This document shows positions 1 to 5,384 of a DNA stretch of 5,384 nt, in pieces. The translations under genes were made by a program, and so were the position numbers. The DNA is from Candidatus Hydrogenedentota bacterium. Lineage in GTDB: Bacteria > Hydrogenedentota > Hydrogenedentia > Hydrogenedentales > SLHB01. Under the pieces are notes generated by a model that was not told where the DNA came from, ran no database searches, and saw only the letters and a program-made list of their open reading frames with translations. Each line of letters starts with the position of its first letter. Within the stretch, counting starts at the first letter, position 1. Location: assembly GCA_022706165.1 (NCBI GenBank), contig JAKJDA010000222.1, positions 1 through 5,384 on the forward strand, read 5' to 3'.

Positions 1-2738
1 CCCGGACGCATGCTCAACTCCGCGTCCTTCACCCCCGGCACGTCCCGCACCACCTCCAGAGCGGCTTGCCCGACCTCCGCCAACTTCCGGAGATCATCCC
101 CCCGGACCTGCAACTCGACCGCCGTCTTGAAACTGAAAAGAGCCGGCAGCGTAAACGTCAAGTCCCCCGCCCTCGCCGCCTCCGCTTCCCGGCGCAACGC
201 GTCGACGATCGCATCCTGACGGCGCACATTGATCTCGGGAGACTTCAACGTCACGGTGAATTCCGCGATGTTCTCCCCGCGGCCCGCCGTGCCGCTCGAA
301 CCGGAAAGGCCCACCTGCACCGCGCACATCTCCACCTCGGGCACGCGCGCCACAACCGCCTCGATTTCACGCGCCCGGCGCTCCGTCTCGTCAAGATTGG
401 CGCCCGGCGGCGCGGCAAGCCGAATGCCGAATTCGCCCTGCTTCATGGGAGGAATCAATTCGCGCCCCAGCTTGCCCCCTGCGTAAAACGCCTGCACCGC
501 AAGAGCCATCACAATCACCAGCAACACCGGGCCAAACGGAAGCAACTTTCGCAGCCCCGCCGTATAAGCATCCCGAAACGCCTCAAATCCCACGCTGAAC
601 GCCGTCAACGGGACCCACAGAATCACGCGGCCACACCACGCAATCCCCAGCGCCGCCCCCATGACAAGCATCGCGACGCCAAACAGAACCGTGCTCGCCA
701 CGCCCGCCAGACCCGCAAGTATCAAATGCAGCGCAAACAACACCCCGAAAATCGGAGCCAAAAGCAAGGGAAACAGGCGCCCAAACCGGACAAGACCTCC
801 TCCATTCGACTCCCGCCAAGACGCCACAGCGGCAAACAACAACGCAAAATTCGCATGGAACACGTCCACAACCCGCGCACGAAAATACCGAAGCCCCTTT
901 GCCGGAACGCCCCGCAACGCCTGCCACCGCGTCCGCCCCTCCTGCTCTCTTCCCTCGCGATAGGCGCGAAGCAGCCAGACCACCCGGCGCACATCGAAAC
1001 GCTGCGCACCGCCCCGCGATGCGATCATGGGAACCAGAAACAGCGCGACCAACAACGACGTCAACAAGGAAAACGTCACGGTCATCGCCTGATCCCGGAA
1101 CAATTGACCGGCAACCCCTTCCACAAAGGCAATCGGAAAAAACACGGCTATCGTCGTCAGCGTCGACGACGTCACGGCTGCCGCCACCTCATGCGTGCCT
1201 CGATCGGCGGCGTCCGCCGTGGCATCCCCCTCCTCCTTGCAGCGGAATATGCTCTCCAATACGACGATGCTATCGTCAACCAGCCGTCCCGTTCCCAGCG
1301 CAAGCCCCCCCAGCGACATGATGTTCAAGGAGATGTGGCCCAAGAACATCGGGATGAAAGTCGCCACGATGGAAATCGGTATCGCCACGCCGATAAGCAT
1401 GGTGCTCTTCATGTCCCGCAAGAAAAAATACAACACCGCCAAAGCCAACAAGCCCCCGTAAATCGCGGCATTCTTGACCTCGTCGATCGAGGCGACGATA
1501 AAACGAGACTGATCGTTCACCAGCACCACGCGAGCATGATCAGGAAGACGCGATCGAAACGCCGCGGTCAATTCGGCGACATCGTCTCGGTCGCGATCTC
1601 CGTCGCCGCCGGAACGCCCGCCCCGGGATTTTTCGATCGCCCGATCCAATCGCTTTTGGAACCGCTCCGCGACCGTTTCCTTGCGCGCGAAACCGAAAAT
1701 GTCCTTCAGTTTGTTGCACGTCGAAACCGTGTTCGCATCGCCTTCCTTGTACACGTCCAGTTCCACGGCCTCTTGCCCGTTGATGCGAACGACCGTATCG
1801 CGTTCTTTCAGGCCCAATTCCACCGAGGCCACATCGCACAGCCGCACCTGGCGCGCCGCTCCCTCTCCCGCAGGACCCGTCACGCCCAACGCCACGTTGA
1901 TCCCTCTTCCGCCGCCCACCGTGCCAATGATCGCCTGGCGTATCTGTTCGACAGTGCTGAACTCGTTCAACGTCCGCACCATATACTCGGTCTTGCCCTC
2001 TTTTAGGCGTCCTCCTGACAGGTTGATGTTCTGCTGCGCCAGGCTGTTCACCACGTTCGACAACGAAAGGCCAAGACTCTTCAGACGCTCCGAGTCCACG
2101 AGAACCTGAATTTCCTCCTCGCGCCCGCCCTTCACCATCACCTGGGCAATGCCCTTCTCCGCCTCGAGATCGCTCTTGATGTAGCGCTCGGCCGCCTCCC
2201 GGATCGAGGTGAGGTCCTCCAGGCTCTTGCGCTGCCGCTCGGACGGATCCTCGATCGCCGACAAATCCCTCCCCGTGATTGCAACGCGCATCACCGGGTC
2301 CAACGTCGGGTCATACCGCAAAATAACCGGCTTCTCCGTTATTTCGCGAGGCAACTGAAAAAGGTCCAGACGATCCCGCACATCCTGCTGCGCCACGTTC
2401 ATGTTCGTGCCCCAGTCAAATTCGAGCACGATCTCCGAAAGGCCCGGCGACGATATGCTGCTGATCTCCACCATCCCGCCGACAATGCTCAGCGTCTCTT
2501 CAAGAGGACGCGTCAACAGCTTCTCCACGTCTTCCGGAGCCGCCCCCCCGTACTCCGTGCGAACCGTCAACGTCGGATACGATATGTCCGGCATTAAATT
2601 GACCGGCAATTGCTGATACGACTTCCAGCCAAACACGCCCAGCGTGACAAACACCATCACGATGGTCACCGGACGGCGAATGGCAAGACGGTGGCGTCTT
2701 TTCGGCTCGTTCATTTTCGGAATCGTTGTTGCAGACAT
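1..2738 (-). CDS. RND-family efflux pump permease (HAE1/AcrB-like), 3' end cut by the window edge
   Basis: Inner-membrane subunit of a tripartite RND pump, expected to export hydrophobic or amphiphilic compounds using proton entry; the substrate cannot be read from sequence. The reading frame is open for 912 codons from ATG 2738 to the left edge. TM1 is about residues 23-40, followed by the family pattern QLPVNLMPDISYPTL (43-57). Porter subdomains follow, then TM2 (about 424-440), TM3 (446-466), TM4 (471-493), TM5 (521-545), TM6 (552-574) and TM7 (736-752). TM4 carries GRLVDDSIVVLES; D488 and D489 match the proton-relay aspartates D407/D408 of AcrB. The second porter half begins after TM7 with LIPPMKQGEFGIRL and stops in PC2, so about 350 residues including TM8-12 are missing. 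Two insertions are unusual: a charged stretch at about 350-392 and a long TM6-TM7 loop with extra hydrophobic segments (655-718). AGGAAAG at 2741-2747 supports the start. Codons favour G endings. It follows the adaptor gene by 153 bp, probably in one operon. The RND family call is secure; the substrate subgroup is not. Confidence 0.97.
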   Translation of the reverse strand, partial: MSATTIPKMNEPKRRHRLAIRRPVTIVMVFVTLGVFGWKSYQQLPVNLMPDISYPTLTVRTEYGGAAPEDVEKLLTRPLEETLSIVGGMVEISSISSPGLSEIVLEFDWGTNMNVAQQDVRDRLDLFQLPREITEKPVILRYDPTLDPVMRVAITGRDLSAIEDPSERQRKSLEDLTSIREAAERYIKSDLEAEKGIAQVMVKGGREEEIQVLVDSERLKSLGLSLSNVVNSLAQQNINLSGGRLKEGKTEYMVRTLNEFSTVEQIRQAIIGTVGGGRGINVALGVTGPAGEGAARQVRLCDVASVELGLKERDTVVRINGQEAVELDVYKEGDANTVSTCNKLKDIFGFARKETVAERFQKRLDRAIEKSRGGRSGGDGDRDRDDVAELTAAFRSRLPDHARVVLVNDQSRFIVASIDEVKNAAIYGGLLALAVLYFFLRDMKSTMLIGVAIPISIVATFIPMFLGHISLNIMSLGGLALGTGRLVDDSIVVLESIFRCKEEGDATADAADRGTHEVAAAVTSSTLTTIAVFFPIAFVEGVAGQLFRDQAMTVTFSLLTSLLVALFLVPMIASRGGAQRFDVRRVVWLLRAYREGREQEGRTRWQALRGVPAKGLRYFRARVVDVFHANFALLFAAVASWRESNGGGLVRFGRLFPLLLAPIFGVLFALHLILAGLAGVASTVLFGVAMLVMGAALGIAWCGRVILWVPLTAFSVGFEAFRDAYTAGLRKLLPFGPVLLVIVMALAVQAFYAGGKLGRELIPPMKQGEFGIRLAAPPGANLDETERRAREIEAVVARVPEVEMCAVQVGLSGSSGTAGRGENIAEFTVTLKSPEINVRRQDAIVDALRREAEAARAGDLTFTLPALFSFKTAVELQVRGDDLRKLAEVGQAALEVVRDVPGVKDAELSMRP

Positions 2739-2891
2739 GTCTTTCCTGTCGCTGGCGCCCTTTCACGCCCTGCGTCCTGCCAGATTGCCAGACTTTGTGA
2801 AAACGCGCCGCCTCTGCCCGAAAGGCGCAATGAAGAACGATACGGCAAATGCATCATCGCGCGCGGGGAAATCCTGCCGTCAAACAAATGA
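2739..2891 (-). other. Intercistronic gap between adaptor and permease
   Basis: A 153-bp spacer with no credible gene. Read on the minus strand it holds an imperfect hairpin (2809-2827), then a short direct repeat of TCTGGCA separated by one base, and finally the permease ribosome-binding site (AGGAAAG, 2741-2747). The spacing is longer than in most adaptor-permease pairs, which often overlap or nearly touch. No convincing internal promoter was seen, so co-transcription is likely but not proven. Confidence 0.6.
2809..2827 (-). other. Predicted RNA hairpin between adaptor and permease
   Basis: The minus strand reads CGCCTTT-CGGGC-AGAGGCG, a 7-bp stem containing one G-U wobble and a 5-nt loop. 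On the plus strand the wobble position becomes a C-A mismatch, so the fold favours the operon mRNA. TTTT occurs only after a further GCGCG, so this is not a classical terminator. It could be a processing site, partial attenuator or mRNA stabiliser. Chance is possible at this GC content. Confidence 0.3.
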
Positions 2892-4091
2892 TCAGTGCAC
2901 ATCCCGCACGGAAGACGAAGGCGCGCCCTCTCCGATCGAGGAAGCCGCCTCATCCGCCTTGCGTTTGCTCTGTGCAATTTCCTGCGCCGAATCCGTAACC
3001 CTCACCGGGGTCCCAGGCTTCAGCGCCTCCAACCCCAGCACCACAATGGAATCTTCTTCCGACACCCCCGACAACACCTCGACCCGATTGCTGTCCTCAA
3101 GACCGACGGCAATATCCACACGCTCCGCCTCGAGACGATCCCCCTCGCTCCCGGACGCAGGCCGCACCCGAAACACATACTTGCGCGCATTTTCCTCGCC
3201 CACCGCATCTCTAGGCACAAGCAACGCGTTCTCCTTGGTCTCCAAAACAAGCCGCACCCGGGCAAAAGCGCCTTCCTTGATCCGATCCAGCATCGCTCGA
3301 TCAAACCCCAACGTCACCTTCACCGTGCCGCTGACCGAATCCACCGCCGGATTAATCCGTTCCACAATCGCTGAAAAATCCTCGCCTTGCACCGCGTCCA
3401 AGCTTACCCGCGCCTCCTGCTTCAATCGAAGCCGCGGCGCCAGTTTCTCGGGCGGATTGATCACCAACCGGTACGAGCCCGGATCGACGATGGTGTACGC
3501 CGGCGCGCCCGAGGACACCAACATGCCAATCTGAATATTCTTCTTGGTGACAATTCCCGATATCGGCGCTCGCACCGTCAAATTCGCAAGTTGAACACTT
3601 TGCACTTCCCGCGCCGCCAAAGCCTGCTCGTATGCAAACCGGGCATTCTCCTCTTCAACAGGGGCCATCAACCCCTCGACAACGCTCTTCCGCGCAATCT
3701 CATACTTCGACTTCGTCTGCCGCACCTGCACTTCCGCCTGGCCCAAAGCCGCCTGCGCCTCCTGCTTATCCAACTCCGCAAGCAAAGCGCCCGCCGCCAC
3801 GCGATCCCCCTCCTCGACATGCGTGCTGACGCATCGGCCAACCCCCTTCGCCACAACATCCACGAATGTCTCCGCCTGGATCCGAGAGGTCGTCTCGTAA
3901 TACGCCGATATCGATCCGCGCTCGGGACGCCCCGTTTCCACCGGCGTCTCGGAAGAAACAGACCCCTGACTCGCCGAAGCGGCCGCCGGAGCCGGCGAAG
4001 CCTTCGATGTCGGCGCCTCCATGGAACCGCCGCATCCGCCCAGCCCCCACACCGCCGCCAACGCCAAACCGCCAAGAACGCTCCGTTTCAT
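2892..4091 (-). CDS. RND efflux membrane-fusion (periplasmic adaptor) lipoprotein, HlyD/AcrA-like
   Basis: Periplasmic adaptor linking the RND permease to an outer-membrane channel. The protein has 399 residues, close to AcrA (397). A lipoprotein signal peptide is visible: MKR, a hydrophobic core at 5-17, and lipobox LGGC with the acylated Cys at 20. A Pro/Ala/Ser-rich linker follows (24-52). The first half of the lipoyl (barrel-sandwich) domain is about 75-108 and includes VEEGDRVAAGALLAELD. An alpha-helical hairpin spans about 109-168. The second lipoyl half starts at about 170 with LTVRAPISGIVTKKNIQIGM. A beta-barrel follows (about 205-285), then a membrane-proximal domain beginning near LLVPRDAV (290-297) and ending at about 366. 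The last 33 residues are a charged, Ser/Ala-rich tail, probably disordered. The frame is open upstream to an ATG at 4313, but the ATG at 4091 is preferred because of its GGAGG and the immediate signal peptide. There is no metal-binding domain typical of CusB-type adaptors, which fits a drug- or organic-compound pump. It is first in the apparent operon with the permease. Confidence 0.97.
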   Translation of the reverse strand: MKRSVLGGLALAAVWGLGGCGGSMEAPTSKASPAPAAASASQGSVSSETPVETGRPERGSISAYYETTSRIQAETFVDVVAKGVGRCVSTHVEEGDRVAAGALLAELDKQEAQAALGQAEVQVRQTKSKYEIARKSVVEGLMAPVEEENARFAYEQALAAREVQSVQLANLTVRAPISGIVTKKNIQIGMLVSSGAPAYTIVDPGSYRLVINPPEKLAPRLRLKQEARVSLDAVQGEDFSAIVERINPAVDSVSGTVKVTLGFDRAMLDRIKEGAFARVRLVLETKENALLVPRDAVGEENARKYVFRVRPASGSEGDRLEAERVDIAVGLEDSNRVEVLSGVSEEDSIVVLGLEALKPGTPVRVTDSAQEIAQSKRKADEAASSIGEGAPSSSVRDVH

Positions 4092-4095
4092 GAAT

Positions 4096-4100
4096 CCTCC
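4096..4100 (-). promoter_or_regulatory. Shine-Dalgarno GGAGG deciding the adaptor start
   Basis: The minus strand reads GGGAGGATTC followed directly by ATG at 4091, a strong ribosome-binding site with 4-5 nt spacing. It selects this ATG over the in-frame ATG at 4313. The upstream extension would put 74 Arg/Gly-rich residues ahead of a perfect lipoprotein signal peptide. Confidence 0.85.
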
Positions 4101-4260
4101 CGGGCAACCCGCCCTTTCCCCCTCACGCCGCCCGCGACGCCTCCGGCGCAAACGACTGCCTCCCGCAACCTCAGACACGCGACGCCCACCCAAACAAACT
4201 CCACGCGAACACAAAACGCCGCCGCAAAACAACTCGCCCCCATCCCCCAAAAGGCAGCAT

Positions 4261-4292
4261 AGCATACCAATATCCCTGCCTTTGACTCCACC
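4261..4292 (-). promoter_or_regulatory. Weak candidate promoter for the efflux operon
   Basis: On the minus strand an extended -10 element TGG-TATGCT (4269 down to 4261) matches the TGn extension and 4 of 6 bases of TATAAT. Upstream, after an 18-bp spacer, is TGGAGT, which matches only 3 of 6 bases of TTGACA. This would give an adaptor leader of roughly 160-170 nt. It is the best candidate found facing this way, but it is weak and could be chance. Confidence 0.25.
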
Positions 4293-4301
4293 TGAGGAGT
4301 C
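4284..4301. promoter_or_regulatory. Perfect inverted repeat, possible operator
   Basis: GACTCC-ACCTGA-GGAGTC has two perfect 6-bp arms around a 6-bp centre, 18 bp in all. It overlaps the -35 position of the candidate efflux-operon promoter. Its size and symmetry fit a site for a dimeric repressor such as those of the TetR or MarR families, which often control RND pumps. No regulator gene is in the window, so the assignment is inference. Confidence 0.3.
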
Positions 4302-4478
4302 CAGGTTTCGCACCCAGGCCCATCACATCAGAAAACTGAGCGACGGAGCTTTCTTCGCCCACAGACCGTATGTGTACAGCACAGCGTTTTATCGATGCCC
4401 CGTTGCCCCCAAACTTCATTTCTCCAAAACGTCCGATCCATTCGCCTGCACGCCTACCTGGCCTATCCGTAAAAACTA

Positions 4479-4507
4479 TTGACTAACCCAAGCGAAACTG
4501 GCATGAT
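4479..4507 (+). promoter_or_regulatory. Sigma70-type promoter for the BACON/PKD lipoprotein gene
   Basis: TTGACT at 4479-4484 matches 5 of 6 bases of the -35 consensus. An exact 17-bp spacer leads to CATGAT at 4502-4507, which matches 4 of 6 bases of TATAAT. Transcription would start near 4514, giving a leader of about 95 nt. The surrounding sequence (AAAAACTATTGAC) is locally AT-rich compared with the window, as expected for a promoter. Confidence 0.5.
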
Positions 4508-4562
4508 CCTCAGGGGAACGTGTAAGATTTCCTAAAGACGACGGTATCATCTCCGGGGGACA

Positions 4563-4577
4563 GGGCGGCGGCCGCCC
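4563..4577 (+). other. GC-rich palindrome in the lipoprotein mRNA leader
   Basis: GGGCGGCGGCCGCCC is a perfect 15-nt palindrome around a single central G. In RNA it could fold as a 5-6 bp GC stem with a tiny loop. The GGCGG arm could alternatively pair with CCGCC at 4581-4585, so two mutually exclusive folds exist. It ends 17 nt before the GAGAGG ribosome-binding site (4595-4600), so it would not mask that site directly. A role is unproven. Confidence 0.35.
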
Positions 4578-4608
4578 AAACCGCCATAGCGTATGAGAGG
4601 TGCTTTTC

Positions 4609-5384
4609 ATGCGTCGAGTCAGCAGCATCCTGGCAACGATCCTACTGGCATGCATCGTGCTCACGACCATGGCAGGATGTCCCAAACCACCCAACTACAG
4701 CCTAGCCCTAATCGTCGCTCCCACCACGCTCGATTTCGGCGCCGTCGAAACCGTTAAAACCTTTCGCGTCAGCAAAGTGTACAGCTCACGCCCCATGGCC
4801 CCCATCAGCGTCGCCGTCAGCCAACCCTGGCTGTCCGTCACAAACATCAGCCCCGCCTCCGGCGTCAGCGCCGGTCCCTCGGACTACATCACCGTCACCG
4901 TGACCATCGATCGGACCAAGATGAACGGCGGCCTTAACACCGACACCATCGTCGTCAGTTCTTCGGGACTGGTCCCCGTCAAAATATCCGTGCTGGCCAC
5001 CCTTGTGCTCAAAGCCGACTTCAAGGCCGACACCACCAACATCTTCGTGAACCAATCCGTCTCCTTCCAGGACCTCTCCAAGGCCGCCGCTTCCGAAGGC
5101 CCCATTCTCACCCGTCTATGGAGTTTCGGCGACGGATCCATCAGCGTCGCGCCCAACCCGGTCCACACCTATCTGGCCCCCGGCACATACACCGTCAGAC
5201 TGACCGTGGCCACGGCGAACAACCAAGACACCATCCAGAAGGACAACTACATCACCGTATCGACCATCCAGCCCCCAAGAGCGAACTTCACCTTCTCGCC
5301 GGCCTCACCGGACATCAACCAACTCGTCCGCTTCACGGACACCAGTCAGGCCGGATCGCTGCCCATCACCAAATGGTCGTGGGA
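4609..5384 (+). CDS. Secreted lipoprotein with BACON-like and tandem PKD domains, 3' end cut by the window edge
   Basis: Exported lipid-anchored protein built of beta-sandwich modules; such modules typically mediate carbohydrate or protein binding or act as spacers on the cell surface. The first 258 residues are visible. The signal peptide has MRR, a hydrophobic stretch (7-20) and lipobox MAGC with the acylated Cys at 24. Residues about 36-133 resemble a BACON domain: LDFGAV, then QPWLSVTNISPASG, then alternating Thr/Val strands. PKD domain 1 spans about 135-218, with WSFGDGS (171-177), NPVHTY (183-188) and GTYTVRLTV (192-200). PKD domain 2 starts at about 224 (ANFTFSPASPDINQ) and is cut at its WSW motif. 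The ATG is fixed by GAGAGG eight bases upstream and an in-frame TGA at 4594-4596. Codons strongly favour C endings (16 of 18 Ile are ATC; 23 of 30 Thr are ACC), opposite to the two minus-strand genes. A catalytic or sorting domain may lie further downstream. The exact function is unknown. Confidence 0.93.
   Translation, partial: MRRVSSILATILLACIVLTTMAGCPKPPNYSLALIVAPTTLDFGAVETVKTFRVSKVYSSRPMAPISVAVSQPWLSVTNISPASGVSAGPSDYITVTVTIDRTKMNGGLNTDTIVVSSSGLVPVKISVLATLVLKADFKADTTNIFVNQSVSFQDLSKAAASEGPILTRLWSFGDGSISVAPNPVHTYLAPGTYTVRLTVATANNQDTIQKDNYITVSTIQPPRANFTFSPASPDINQLVRFTDTSQAGSLPITKWSW

Larger units (their letters stand above)
4092..4608. other. Divergent intergenic region
   Basis: 517 bp between two divergently transcribed genes, with no credible coding sequence. 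The part nearest the adaptor (about 4101-4260) is strikingly rich in C and A on the top strand: positions 4201-4260 contain 27 C, 21 A, 9 G and 3 T. The middle part (about 4260-4480) has more balanced composition and contains the candidate control elements listed separately. The last 95 bp should be the untranslated leader of the lipoprotein mRNA. No tRNA, riboswitch consensus or terminator was recognised. Confidence 0.7.

Noticed and set aside
66..2006. 646-codon open frame on the plus strand, antisense to the permease
   Set aside because: It is a product of high GC and the G-ending codon use of the real minus-strand gene. Its translation is dominated by Arg, His, Gln and Pro, with no domain pattern, while the opposite strand gives an unmistakable RND permease.
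2711..2977. Small minus-strand frame spanning the adaptor-permease gap
   Set aside because: It overlaps both real genes in another frame, has no convincing ribosome-binding site, and its translation is Arg-rich without motifs.
3387..4262. 291-codon open frame on the plus strand, antisense to the adaptor
   Set aside because: Arg/Pro-rich translation with no recognisable motif; the minus strand here encodes a complete adaptor with lipobox and lipoyl motifs.
4282..4310. Second TTGACT (4282-4287) as a right-facing -35 element
   Set aside because: The bases at the right spacing (GTTTCG near 4305) bear almost no resemblance to a -10 element.
4092..4313. In-frame N-terminal extension of the adaptor to the ATG at 4313
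   Set aside because: The extension is low-complexity and Arg/Gly-rich, and would bury the lipoprotein signal peptide. A strong GGAGG sits at the right distance from the ATG at 4091.
4376..4388. Short dyad TGTG-TACAG-CACA in the intergenic region
   Set aside because: Arms of only 4 bp are expected by chance, and no promoter element aligns with it.
4499..4514. Possible sigma54 promoter starting at TGGCATGATCCTCAG
   Set aside because: The -24 half (TGGCA) is good, but the -12 half lacks the required GC. The sigma70-type elements in the same place, with a 17-bp spacer, explain the region better.

Overview
The window carries three protein genes and one divergent intergenic region. It suggests a high-GC, Gram-negative bacterium. 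Two of the genes encode an inner-membrane RND pump and its periplasmic adaptor, which only make sense with an outer membrane, and two of the proteins have lipobox signal peptides. The lipoprotein with a BACON-like domain followed by PKD repeats resembles surface proteins common in Bacteroidota, the PVC group and candidate phyla such as Hydrogenedentes. No marker gene is present, so the placement is a guess.

Layout. Positions 1-2738 (minus strand) hold most of an RND efflux permease, cut by the left edge; 912 residues are visible. Positions 2892-4091 (minus strand) hold a complete 399-residue membrane-fusion (adaptor) lipoprotein. It lies upstream of the permease in the same direction, separated by 153 bp, so the two look like an adaptor-permease operon. 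Positions 4092-4608 form a 517-bp divergent intergenic region. It has a good sigma70-type promoter facing right, a weak extended -10 candidate facing left, and a perfect inverted repeat beside the latter. Positions 4609-5384 (plus strand) hold the first 258 residues of a secreted lipoprotein with a BACON-like domain and at least two PKD domains, cut by the right edge.

How the genes work together. The adaptor and permease should assemble with an outer-membrane channel into a proton-driven tripartite efflux pump. No TolC-like channel gene and no regulator gene is visible here. The divergent lipoprotein has no obvious functional link to the pump beyond sharing the intergenic region.

The most unusual thing seen is the permease architecture. 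The cytoplasmic loop between TM6 and TM7 is roughly 120 residues longer than in AcrB and contains two or three extra hydrophobic segments. A second, highly charged insertion sits just before TM2. The top strand is also C-rich throughout, whichever strand is coding. No RNA gene, mobile element, CRISPR array or complete new system was recognised.
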